From Buxus sempervirens (taxonomy: Eukaryota; Streptophyta; Magnoliopsida; Buxales; Buxaceae), in assembly GCA_947561395.2 (NCBI GenBank), contig OX387182.1, positions 56,939,283 through 57,003,282 of the forward strand: a stretch of 64,000 nt of DNA. The letters are read 5' to 3'. Below are positions 35,874 through 48,600 of the stretch, piece after piece. Numbering within the stretch: the first letter of the stretch is position 1; the number at the start of each line of letters is the position of its first letter. The notes beneath the pieces were generated by a model. The model had not been told where the DNA came from. It made no database searches and saw only the letters and a list, made by a program, of their open reading frames with translations. A program made the translations under genes and the position numbers.

Positions 35874-37940
35874 ATGGGGAGTTCATCGGAAGATTTCTCT
35901 GTTTTGGTATTGGCTTCGGATCTCGGCGTCGATGCTCGTCCCTTTCTATCAACGTCTGATCGTCAGAGAGAAGTAGAAGATGACAACTGGTTCGACTGTC
36001 CTTCTGATCTTCCCGACGAGGGCTTTTCCGACCTCGATTCCTTACAAGCCTTCCGTCTCGAAGGCTCCGACAAGTCCGGCAATCGTATTTTCCGTATCGT
36101 TGGAAAGTTCTTTCCAGGTCCCTATTTCTACCCCTGCAGTCCTAACGATATCAAATTTTGCATTTTGAAGATCGTGTGAGTGGGAATTATCAAAATAGAA
36201 ACTGGTTTTTTGAATATAGTTTGTTTATTTATTTAGAGGGTTGGGTTTCAGTTATTTGCTTTATGAGCTGAGAGGTGTTTGGAATTTCGTTATATTGGCG
36301 CTGATCTTCGCTCTATTTTGAAGCGTAATAGGATTTTTAATAAACTGTGGAAAGAATTTGTTATTTAGACTTCTCGGATCCAGGTATTTATTGAATGCTT
36401 TGAGGGTTTGGAGATGATTTCATCTCTATTTTATCCGAGGTTTTGTTTTCTTTAATTTTTTTGCCCCGAAGAAATTTCCCAGTGGATCCAATTCAGGTCA
36501 ATCTCATAACTTTTATAATTCGAACTATTTTGAGCTGGTTTTTACGATGAGAGACATGAAGAAATATGTAGTTGCTTAATATTTAAAGGGTTTAATAGAT
36601 TTCGGGTGCCTTTGTTCTAGTTGATTTTGAGGTTTTTTTATTTTATTTTATTTTGTGTGTGGAAATGGTAAGCTTTATTTCCAAAGTATTATAGTGCAAT
36701 CCTGCAAGATTTTGCTGTTACAAGTTCATCACATTGCAAGTAAACTTACTAGGTCCTACCAGTCATCAAATCAAGAATTGAAGCCTTATCTCAATGACAT
36801 CACACAACACAGCCTTAAAGCAACTCAAACAAACACCATACACTAACCAACGAAACATATGAAAAGACACTATGATCACATGTCCACCTGACGGTCAAGT
36901 AAGAGTCTGTATTGGTGTAATTTTCCATCTTTCTGCAAACAATCGAGTATAAGCTGTATCAACCACATGCATAGATTTTGAGGGATTTATTAGAGCTGGA
37001 GCTTGAGTTTTAGTCAAAGTTTACATTTTTTTTTCTGGCTTCTTTTACATTAATTGAAATTCTCAGTTTTAAGGTTGGCTTTATATTCTATGTTTTATTG
37101 GGATTAATACCCCACCTGGATGAAGTACTTAATTTTTTCATTTCATTACGTCCAGCTCCAGTTGTAAGTGGGGAAAGGCTGAAGAGGTATATTTTTCACA
37201 AGATTTTCAACGAGTTATCGGAAGGACCATTCTGCATTGTTTACATGCACAGTACTGTGCAGAAGGAGGACAACTGTCCTGGACTGACCATCTTGAGGTG
37301 GATTTATGAAGAACTTCCCTCTGACTACAAAGATAGGCTTCGTGTCATCTACTTTATTCACCCTGGCCTCAGGTCAAGGCTAATTCTTGCCACTCTTGGC
37401 CGGTTTTTCTTAAGCGGAGGGTAAGTATTGATTGATGTTTTTGAGTGTAATATAATTAGAGAAGTCAAATTTGATGCTATTGCATTCTATGATGTTTACA
37501 TAATTCTCTCTATATGGGATATGTACTCTTAAATTGCCCTCTGATACTTGTTTGGTGCATACTTATTGGGGATGCTTCTTTGGTAAATGTAGGATTCATT
37601 CGGTTAAAACAGACCTAAATTGGTGCTCGCTACAACAGTAAAATGATACTTTGCATGTTTGCTTGGAACTTTTACTTAAATTTTTTATTTTATTTTCTTC
37701 TGTAGCTTATACTGGAAAATCAAATATGTTAGCCGCCTGCAGTATCTCTGGAACGACATAAAGAAAGGAGAGGTTGAGATTCCTGATTTTGTGAAAGAGC
37801 ATGATAATGTTCTGGAAGATAGGCCCCTGACAGATTACGGAATAGAGCCAGATCCTCTCCATCTAGCCGAGGTTCCTTCAGTGGGTTACTCAATTGGGAG
37901 GTATCAAGATAGATGGACATCCCGGGAATATATGTCATAG
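35874..37940 (+). CDS. CRAL-TRIO/Sec14-like protein, GDAP2-type lipid-binding domain (247 aa)
   Basis: Three exons: 35874-36117, 37156-37420, 37706-37940, all GT-AG and phase-consistent. The protein has an acidic N-terminal region (SEDFSVLVLASDLGVDARPF) and then a CRAL_TRIO_2 domain from about residue 60: GSDKSGNRIFRIVGKFFPAP, KRYIFHKI, GPFCIVYMHSTVQKEDNCPG, RVIYFIHPGLRSRLILATLG, LYWKIKYVSRLQYLW. It ends with VEIPDFVKEHD and DYGIEPDPLHL. It matches, from memory, the short plant GDAP2 relatives such as At4g35750 that lack the macro domain. It likely binds a phosphoinositide or other lipid in the cytosol; the ligand is unknown. The first in-frame ATG is used. An alternative end is described separately. 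Nothing suggests damage. Confidence 0.88.
36118..37155 (+). other. CRAL-TRIO gene intron 1
   Basis: AT-rich, donor GGTCCC-type at 36118 and acceptor tccag at 37155. No inserted element recognised. Confidence 0.6.
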
Positions 37941-38416
37941 TGTGGATATATCTTAGAAACAGATAATTGTACATATAAATTTGCTCAACTTTGTGGTGAA
38001 TAAAATATTATAGCATTGAAGTTCTGCTTCTGAACTGAACTTGATATGTCACCAAAAAATAGTAACTGCTGGAATTTTTTTTCATCCAATTTTGTCATCT
38101 TTACTACCCTAATAAATCAAATTATGCTTCTTTTCATCCATGTTTGGTATGCATGCAATAAAACAAACTTTTCCTTCTGTTGCATATTCCATTTGAAGGT
38201 TCAATGGAACCAGAACCACTCGTGGTTTACTCTTTTTGAGCTTAATATGGCGTGTTATGATATCTCTAGAACAAATAGGTTTCATTTGTACAGTATAATA
38301 GTTTAAAACAACAAATTGCTTACTCCAATTTGTTGAGGCTGTTTACTAGAATAGCATAAATAAGATAATTTCCATCAAAATGGAATTCGGTTGACTTTCA
38401 AAATCTATCATTGTAG

Positions 38417-38489
38417 GAGACATGCAAGCTTATCTAGGCACGATCCTGGAGAAGGTGGTATAACCTATGTGGAACAGTTCAATCCATGA
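38417..38489 (+). CDS. Possible alternative last exon of the CRAL-TRIO gene
   Basis: If the GT at 37901 inside exon 3 is used as donor (SIG..AG|GTATCA) and the AG at 38415-38416 (cattgtag) as acceptor, the frame continues as RHASLSRHDPGEGGITYVEQ plus four residues, then TGA (38487-38489). The product would be 258 aa. The phase fits exactly and the peptide looks protein-like rather than random. No transcript evidence is available. Confidence 0.45.
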
Positions 38490-41400
38490 GCAGTCTTAAG
38501 CTCTACATTGGGATTTTCAAATGGGGTAAAGATTTTGGATTGTGCGAGTACATGAAGGAGAGTTACTTAGTACAAACCAAAAAAAGGGTGGCTCCGCAAT
38601 GTTGTTTTGTGTTGCTTTATCTTTTTTGCATAGCTGGTCCCAAGCCCATGCAGAAGAGGGTGCCTTAGGTTGGTAGCTGAAACAAAGGGCTGAATGTTTG
38701 TGCAGTATTTTTCCTGTGTATGACAAGGTCATGTTGTTATTGGAAGGGAATTTCTACGTGGAAATTAATTGCATAGGCAATTTATTGCCGTGGTATTGGA
38801 TAAAGTAGACAATGTGGAAGAAGATGATGAATGGATGATTAAAGCTCAAGCTTTATGTTTTTTCAATAAACACCACCTAACAAGGTGGAGATGGGCTCTC
38901 TTTTTGATGTTGTGATGGTTAAAGCCTGAGAAGCATTGGAATATTAGATCTTTAGTTGAACCTGGAATAATATTGTTTTAAGATATGAGGGACAGGAGCT
39001 TTTTTTCTTTTGTTTTTCCTAAGTGTGATATTTGAGAGTGTTGACCATAATTTCTAAGCTGACACTTCACTTAATTACCAGCACAAGTTGTTATTTAACA
39101 TGTCTTATAATGTGCAAGCTCCTTCAGAATTCATTTTATCATTAAAATTCTAATGGCATTGCGTAATATGATTTTACCCCTAATGTTTTTCTTGAATAAC
39201 ATTTTACCATAATAATCTTGTTAAGATACTTGAGATTATGATTTGACGAGCAAAGTCTTAAAGCAGAGGAAGCATGTGCTATAAAGATTGTTTCAAGGGA
39301 CAACTAAATTTATAGTCTGATACATGGGTTGGATGTTATGTTTTGGTCTTAAATGATGGCCTGAGTTTGATAATGTTGGGGCTGGTCTCTTTTTCAATTT
39401 CATATTTGATTCATTATCTGAACATAGAGTTGACAACACCATCGTTCCTCTTTGACAAAACTGAGATACTAAGAAGTGGTGATGCTCACTGTGATTGTGG
39501 GCCTGACCCCTTCCTGACAATATCCAAGTCTTGATTTTTAATTGTTTCAGCTAACCTTGGAATAAAAAGCGAGGGGAATAATTTACGTCCTTGTTTTACT
39601 TTAAGAGGTTCTTAATTATTTCTGCTAACCATGGAATAAAAAACGAGGGGAATAATTTGCATCCTTGTTGTTCGATTTAAAGAGGATTTAGAGATTAATG
39701 AATTTTGTGTGTATGTTTTGAGAAAAAGTTTCTATCTAGGGTAATAAATTGTTTACCCATTGAGCTGATATTAAGCTGGGAAGGATAAGGAGGTTTTCTG
39801 GATCACGATTGATAAAGGTAGGGTATTGTGTTTATATACCTTCTTTTGATTGAGAGCTTAAAAGAGCGCCATTATGAATTAATCCTCTTTACTTGATAAT
39901 CCTCTTTACTATCAAGGTCACGGGAAAATAAAAAGGATGTTTGGTTAAGGGAACTTGTGAATTGAAGGCAGCTGGTGTTTCTGGTTAAACAAATGGACTT
40001 GAATATTAACTTTACCCACTAATTGCCGGACTATTTTTTAGGAACAAGTTTGCAATATTTGTTCAATATCATTATGCTTTTAGTAATATGGCTTGTTATC
40101 AATCAGATTCATAACATGAACTTAATTAAGCTTTGGTTTGGTGAGCTTCTTGCCATGTGAAATTTGGATACACCATTGAAATTTTCAATTAGTGTATTTC
40201 TAGATTCATTCATCTTACATATCAGAACCCCATTGTTGATGGCCCTTTCAATGCTTAGGATCCGATTTCTTTTTCGCCTTTTCATCCAAAATCACCTGGT
40301 TGTTCCTTGTTTTGCTGATTCCAGTACCTGATGTTTTGTGAATTATTGTTCAGTATTCTGGATGATGTAGTCATCTAAACAGAAGAAAATTAAAGCAGTT
40401 AAGTTGTTAAATCTAGAGATATATGTTAACGCTTATCAGTTTCTTGTCAGTTGGTGAATTTGTATGGCTGTGGCTTCTTTAGATGGTTTGTGTCAAAGCA
40501 GTGGAGCAAGCAGATTCTAGACATAAACAAGTCATCTGGGAAAATTTCAAGCATTGGAGTTAAGTTTTCCAATCAATCTCCATTATTGTCTGTTGCAAAC
40601 AGTTACAAAGTTGTTGCAGGCAATGGCAGTGGGATTAGAGTTAAACCTGTCATTTGATATTGACTTCTGCTTTCTGTGACGTGGTAATAATCATCTCAGG
40701 AATCAATTAAGACTGTTATGGGGTGCATACTTAAGATAGCTACTGATTGATGTACTCTGATAGTAGAAAGTAGAAGTCAAATGAGAATTGTATGTATGTT
40801 GTCTGCCATTTTTTTTTGTCTGTAATGAGTAATTGTGGGCAGCAAACTTGGGGAAGACTTGATTGTGAGGTATTCACCTCTGCGTAATTCTCCCAGCTTT
40901 AGTGTGAAGTAAACAGACAAAAGAGTACAGCAAGCCTGCAAATGTTCCTTCTCTTCTCTTGTTGATAGGCATCGACATTTCTTTGGACTTTTACATTAAA
41001 GAATCCACTTCTTCCAAGAGAGCATAAGTTACTTCCCTGTTAGAATTAACTTCTCCTGCTGTGCTGGAAAACATTGTGAATTAAGACACACTCTACACTC
41101 AAATATGTGTGAAAAAATGTATAACTTCTCTGGAATCTAGATTTCTACCCCTTAATGGCTGGACTATTGTTTGGGAACAACTGTGCAGGCTTTGTTCCAC
41201 ATCGGTATGATTGGTGTAATATGACGTGCTATCAGATTCATAACATGATCTTGATTAAAACTTTGTTTTGATGAGCAGAATATCATGGGAAATTTGCATA
41301 TACCATTTATTTTTCGTGTAATATTTTTCTGTTTTCATTCATCTTACATATCAGAAAACCATTGTACATATTACTCCAAATGCTTAGGATTCAATTCCTT

Positions 41401-42623
41401 CTCATCCTACATAATCTGGTTGTTCCTTGGTTTGCTTGTTCAGATAATTTATATGTGCTAATAGGAAGCGTAAGTTGTTTGTTCTGCATATTCAAGATGG
41501 TAAATTTTTGCAATTCACTTCTGTACTAAAATCTTGCAATGGATGTTTAGCTAGAAATATTTTGTAAGAAATTATATATATTCCTGCAATTCTAGTTGAT
41601 GGTATTTTTTTTTTCCATTATTAACGTTCAATACTCCATACTCCAGATAATGGAGTCAACAAACAGAACAAAATGAAGGCCGTTTAGTTACTGAATCTTG
41701 AGAAATATTAAGTGTGGATAAACGGGTCTTTGTTGGTTGGCGGTTTTATATGGCTGTGGTTTCTTTAGATAATTTGTCAAAACTCCAGTGAATAATTGAT
41801 GACATGAGAATTGAGTTTCATGTTCCTTTTTGATGAATAATAATGAGCATGCATTCATATCAAAAAGAAAAATGAAAACAGCAAAGTATTTGCATGCGAA
41901 GAGGACAGGGAGAATTTAGTCGCACATTTTTCGGTTTGATTTTCCTTCGATGTCGAAGATTGTCAAACTTGCTTGGTTAACCTTTTGGGTTCTTCGTTTA
42001 TATTCAGCAAAAGTCAAGGAGAAACAAGTTATAATCTAGTTCTCCAATCTATCCATGAATGTCATTTAATTAAATGACTATGCACAAAAATAGTTATTAA
42101 TGCCATTCTATCATACGCATTATTCGGATAAGCTTTAAAGTATAAACATTCTTTCCAAACCATCCTTTTGCTTTCAAGCGATGGACCATTTTAAATGCGA
42201 ATGCTGCATTGTCGTTGAGCTTAATTTTCACAATAAATGCAATTTCATTTTCAATTTTTCATATTATAACATGATCGAAAGCTACTTTGGAAGTGATTTT
42301 AGAAATAATTGCATAAATAGTATATCACAAACTGTGGCTGTGATGAACGTTACTTCTAAAAGAAAAAAAAAAGAAAAAGAAAAAGGAAAAAGAGCTCGTT
42401 TGAATGCGAAAGCGAAGATGCAAGGAAGCAGCCCCTAGTACTTTCAAATCTCACTAAAACGCCAAAGACCGAATTAATGGCTGCAAGTGCAACGCGTTGC
42501 GCTGAGCGTTTCACGTAAATGTACAAATCGCAGCAGAAAAACAGCTTCCAACGGCATTGAAAGGCGCTGACGATGCAAGAAGCTAACGTTTCTCTTCTTT
42601 GAAAGCACCAACTCAAGACAATC
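38490..42623. other. Intergenic region between the CRAL-TRIO gene and GLDH
   Basis: No gene recognised. It contains a diverged segmental duplication (40015-40500 and 41155-41780, see repeat entry). Near GLDH an A-rich tract (42358-42390) precedes the 5' leader. Confidence 0.5.
40015..41780 (+). repeat. Diverged direct duplication, units about 0.5-0.6 kb
   Basis: Collinear shared phrases include atcagattcataacatga, attcatcttacatatcagaa, ctggttgttcctt and tatggctgtgg.ttctttaga, first at 40015-40500 and again at 41155-41780, offset about 1.1-1.3 kb. The copies have many indels and substitutions, so the duplication is old. No coding frame is conserved. Confidence 0.7.
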
Positions 42624-45600
42624 ATGTTCAGAGCACTCTCACTAAGGCGCTCAGCCCAGACCTTGCTTCAATGCCACCATCACGATCCCACTTCGTATCC
42701 GCATCTTCAATCCCTTCTAACCCTAACCTCCTCTTCCCTTCAAGATCCTAAGCCAAACTTCCTACGTTCTTTCTGTTCTTCCCCAACCTCTTCTTCCCCT
42801 TCCGATGCCGAAATCCGCAAGTACTTGGGCTACTTCGCCCTTCTCCTTGGCTGTGGCGTCGCCACTTACTACTCTTTCCCCTTCCCTGAAGATGCCAAGC
42901 ACAAGAAGGCTCAGCTGTTCCGATACGCTCCGTTGCCGGAAGATCTTCACACCGTTTCCAACTGGAGCGGAACCCATGAGGTCCAGACTAGGGTTTTTCT
43001 TCAACCGGAGAATCTAGAGGAGTTGGAGAAGATTGTGAAGGAGGCAGATGAAAAGAAACAGAAGATTAGGCCGGTTGGGTCGGGATTGTCGCCGAATGGG
43101 ATTGGGTTGCAGAGAGCTGGGATGGTGAACTTGGCATTGATGGATAAGGTTCTAGAGGTGGATAAGGAGAAGAAGACGGTTAAGGTGCAGGCGGGTATCA
43201 GAGTTCAGCAGCTTGTCGACGGGATCAAAGATTACGGGCTCACGCTGCAGAATTTTGCTTCGATTAGGGAGCAGCAAATTGGTGGGATTATTCAGGTTTT
43301 TCTGATATGGGTTTCTCTTGGTTTTGTAGAATTATGTTAAGATTTGTTTTGAATTGACTTGTTTAGATAATTGGTTTCTGCTTAAGGCATTGTTTGTTCT
43401 TTGATAAGAATGCATTCATCGGCGTTAATTTACCTATTACTTTCGTAGGTAATTGTGATTAATTGTCAACAGTGTTGTCAAATTTCCTATGAGACAGGCC
43501 TGCCTGTTTCCTAATCCTATGTGATTAGGCCTTGGTGTAGATAACAATTTTTTTCTTTTCTTTTTCTTTTTTTAAAAAAAAAAAAACCCTTTTGTTAAAA
43601 CAATCATATTTTTAGCAGTCACATAACCATAACATGAACTAGTTTGAAAAAATAATTAACATAATATATTATTACCTACATAGCCTAAAATGATGTGTAA
43701 TTATGTTGAAAATTTATTAAGCTTTGAATGGAATAAAGTCCAAAAAAAAAGAATTGGCATCCTGTGACCACTATGTTAATAATTTCACACTGCATGACAT
43801 TGAAAAGATATTTAATTAAATGAATTGTAATTAAAATTTAAAGAAAAAAGAAAACATAAAAACTTGAAAGCTAGGTTAACAGAAAAGGCGCAGAGAAGAT
43901 AACTTCATATTAAGTAATTTTTTTTTTGATAAATAACATCATATTAAGTAATTAACATAAGGTTTGATTTTTGAAATATATATCATACATATATATTCAT
44001 TTATTTTTCTAATTTGAGGGCAGTAATGCAGCATCACTTCAATTAATTTGTGAAAAAAGAGGCTCTCCTTAAATTTAATGACATATGAAGCACAGGTTTA
44101 GCTATAGTTTTCATATGGGAAGGCCTCATAAACAATAAAAAATAGATCTCTGCTATTCTTAATTAGCAGAAAAATGAATGAATGGTTAGAATGGTGAAGA
44201 CTATTGTTCTGTTTTTAATCCAGCTACTAAATCCTTAAGTTAGATTCTTGAAGTTAATTTCTACCATTAAATTTAACTGATCATAATGGACTTTGAGTGT
44301 TTGGTAGCTTCATGGGAGTAGCTATTAAACTCATTACGAACCCTCAGCAACTACAATTAGTTGCTCATGTTTCATTAAGCTTTTGACATATAGTCCTTTG
44401 TTTATTTGAAATGTTCATACAAAACTTGTCCATGTAAGAGTGACAATGATTATGCATGCTATGTATCTCCTAACTGTTACATCATAAAACTTTCTGGTTT
44501 CCCCTCTCAGGTCCAGTATAAAACTAAGTTTCCTGATAGCCAAAATTCAACTTTTAACCAAGATGTGCCACTTTCCATCCTGTGAAACATGGATTGTCAT
44601 GTTTGGAAAATAATGTTTCTAGATGATGAATAAACCATGACATTAGAAATCTTTTTGGAGTTAGAATGAAGGTAAATAGGGTAGTCTAAGGAGTCAATAC
44701 TTCAATTAACCGAGAAGTCATAGTTTGTTGAGAGAAATTTGTCAAGTGGTATTATCTGTGGCATCTCATGAAGTCTAGGGTCCTCAGAAATTAGCTAATG
44801 CTATTAATTTTTTTTGTACAGACAATGCTTAGAAGCCGTACTAGTATGGTTGACCTCATGAGGGTCTCTTCATTGTTTTTCCCTTATTGAATTGTCTTGG
44901 GTGTAAGATTTTCTGGTCTGTGGCTCCATGTGTAGTTTTCTAGCGAGACATTGGTTTTTCTGTCAAGTGATTGACTGGCCCTCTAAATCATCTACTTTCA
45001 CAGGATCCTCTGGATAGACTATGGTCAATAATTCCACCAATATAGACCCCAGATGACATGCTTAAATTTTTTACTTCTTTTGAGTTCTCTTCAAGGCAGA
45101 TGTTAGATTTAGGGAGTTTTTCCTGCCACATGGCAAATTATTTTAGGGCTGATGCTTAAAGAAGTGGGGTCATGAGGACGTACATGTATCTGAGTTGGCT
45201 TCGCCAGATCATCTACCACATGCAAGGTTTTATGTATCAGTATTTGATTGATTTTTGGCCCTCTCCAAAACCGATATATATTTTTAAGTATTTGCTAATT
45301 GTGCCTGGAAAATCCATTACAAAAGCTACATTTTTAGTGCCATTTTGTGGAAGTTATTTGGATGTGATTATCTCATATGATTGGAGTCCCATGGGTCATG
45401 CCGGACACTTTTTCAGCACGGTTTGACCGGTGGCGAGTCAGGGGTTTGGGGAGGAGGGGTCACATCATGTATAGCCTCCTATCCCACGTAGTTGTTTGGT
45501 ATATTTGGTTAGAGCGTAATGGCAGGATATTTCAGGATACTAATTCATATGTGGATTATGCGTTTGAGTCCATATTAGTAGCAGTAGCTTCATGGGCCGC

Positions 45601-48600
45601 AGTTCTTCTAGAGTTTCAGGGCATTCATATTGCAGAGACAGTGAGATAGTGGCATAGGTAGCGCTACTCTTATCTATCATGGAAGTAGGTAGGTTGAGAG
45701 ATCTTAATATAGTCGGATTATTGGAGGATGGTACATTGCACTAGGTTAGTGTGATCTATGGCTTCAGAGCTGAATGTCTCGTTCAGCTTATTACCAAAGT
45801 CCGTTATGAATGTGGAGAATTCTATCAAGTTCAGTGGAGGGAGACTTGAGGGTTCCGGAGGTTCTATGTTCGGGTTTGAGCTGTGTCTCATTGTGTAGCA
45901 TACCGGTTATTGCATAGGTCCTGTTGTTCTGCCCATCTTTTATTGGGCACAGGTCCTACTCCTACTGGACTATTGTACATTATATATATATCTTCATTAT
46001 TCATCAAAAAGAAAAAAAAAGAAAAGAAAAAAGACTTGCATTTGGTTGTTATTGAGTTGGAAAAAGCATATGATAGGATTCCAAGATAATTAATTTGGTG
46101 GACTTTGTATAAAAAAGCTGTACCAATGAAATATAAAGATTTAATTAAGGATATGTATGAGGAAGCATTAACTAAAGCAAAAATTGTTGGCGGTGAAAAA
46201 ATTGAGTTTTCGGTTAAGATAGGTTTGCATCAAGGGTCAGCTATTAGCTCTTGTCTATTTGCTTTGGTATGGATGAGTTAACGAGTCTTATTCAAAACAA
46301 TGTGCCTTAGTGTATGTTATTTGTAGATGATGTAGTCTTGATTAGTGATGCTAGATAAGCAGTAAATGTTATATTAGAATTATGGAGAGGTACCTTAGAA
46401 TCAAAGGATTTTTAAAATAAGTCATGCAAAGACTAAATATATGAAATGCCATTTTAATATAAAGAATAATATAACTAATGAAACTATTAGAATTGACAAT
46501 CGAAATATCCCTTTAAGCAATAAATTGAGATATCTTAGATCGGTGGTATAAAAAGATGGAGAAATTGATGAAGATATAGCATATAGGATTAGAGCTAATT
46601 GGCTTAAGTTGGAAATTTAAAGGGGAGACCTAAAGATGCACCTGCAAGAAGGTGTAGGAGCATGGAATATTGAATAGCCTAAGAGATCAGGAGGAAGATC
46701 TAAATGACATGGATTGAATTAATAAAACAAGACTTACACAAATATAAACTAATTGAATATGATTTTTGATACAATGTTATGAGAGACAAGATCTGTGTTA
46801 CCGACCCTAATTCGGAGCGAACTGGTTTATGTTGATAATTGACGATGATGATCTACTGAGATTTTCGGGTATCAGGGGAAACTTGTGAAAAGTAATGGGA
46901 ATTCAGAGAGTGTGAGCGATGTCTTTATCAGTATTTTCATGTCAGCCACCCTCAAAACCAATATGACATGGTCAAAGCTTGAAAGCTCAGCCATGTGAAA
47001 TTCATGTCACACCAGGGTTTTAATTCTGGGCCATCCCACAATTCTATTTTACTTCTTTGTTTCCCAAATAATAAATTTATGGTTTTCTGTTACTGCTTTG
47101 AAGAAATGGGTGATGTAATAATTTCCAAAATATCAAGTTTTTGTGCAGTTGTAAATGATGTGATTTAAAATGCTAAAAAGATGTACCCTAAATTATCACT
47201 TTCACAACCATCAGTGGGTTAACAACATTAATTCCATCTGAGTATCAATCTGACAGTTTTTCTTAGAAGTCATAGTTTTCTAATGATCAAGCATCTCATT
47301 CTCATGATACTTCCCTAATTGTCTTGTTTCATGATTTATGGCAATGTTTTTTACCATAATCATCATTGTCACCACTACCATCACCATACCACCATTATCT
47401 CAAGAATTCGTGAGTAGCTATAAAAATATTGTTCTACCATTTAGCCTATATCTCCATAGAAGCATGCTGCTGCTGCTGCTGGTGATGAACTGAAATATAT
47501 AACAAAGTTGCGACATGCATAAAGAAAATCTGAGATGCAACCCATTACTTCTCAGACAGAGGGATGTATCAAAATTTTGTTTATAAATTTTTTGGTGAAT
47601 AGACTAGGAAGCAAAAAAAAAAAAAAAAAAACAGGGCTTTCTGTATGCATTGTCTACATTGCTTGACAGTCTGTATCTTTATATTTTATCAAGTATTACA
47701 TTTTAAATGTGACTCCCTTTATATTTTATCAAGTATTACATTTTAAATGTGACTCCCTTTGTGAAATCAATATTGTAAGTTGTAATTGTCACTATTCAGT
47801 GTGCATCGAAGTATGAAATATTTTATGTTTTGGAACTTAGCTTACTTTTTTGGTTTCTTGCTTCTTTAGGTGGGTGCTCATGGCACTGGTGCAAGATTGC
47901 CTCCAATTGATGAGCAGGTCATCAGTCTGAAACTGGTTACTCCTGCAAAGGGAACCATAGAGGTTTCAAAAGAGAAAGATCCTGAAATCTTTTATTTAGC
48001 TCGATGTGGTCTTGGAGGCCTTGGGGTTGTTGCTGAAGTCACCATCCAATGTGTTGAAAGAAATGAGCTTGTGGAGCACACAGTTGTCTCTGACATCAAA
48101 GAGATCAAGAAGAATCACAAGTAAATGTGTTTCCTGAAAATCTGGTTGAAGAACTGATCAAAATTTTAAGTGGTTCTGAATGAATTCGTGTTTAATCGAA
48201 TATCACAAAGTTGTTGAATCATTTTTTTCTCAAGAGTTTGTCTTACTTTAATTTATTTTTATTTTTTTTCAGAAAAATGCTAGCTGAAAATAAGCATGTG
48301 AAGTACTTGTGGATTCCATACACGGATACAGTTGTCGTTGTTACTTGCAACCCTGTTTCAAAATGGAAGGGTCCACCTAAGTTTAGCCCAAAGTATGGAA
48401 AAGATGAAGCAGTACAGCATGTTCGTGAACTATACTTGGAGGCACTCAAGAAGTACAGGTAAATATTTTATCATTTTTTGCCCTCATTTCAACTAATGCT
48501 GCAAAGCTTTAGCCCTTTGATGTATTTGTTTAAATAAATTTGTGCCTGGTTGGCAATTGAATTTATCATATGCGTGGCCAGTTGGCCTGCATATACATGT

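Larger units (their letters stand above)
43296..47869 (+). other. GLDH intron 1 (4.6 kb)
   Basis: A long intron with donor CAG|GTTTTT and acceptor ctttag. It carries an L1 3' part, RTE LINE pieces and an exact 40-bp tandem duplication (47678-47757). Confidence 0.85.

Noticed and set aside
42181..42438. 85-residue frame just upstream of GLDH
   Set aside because: Ends in a low-complexity K/E run and has no recognisable family; probably 5' flank.
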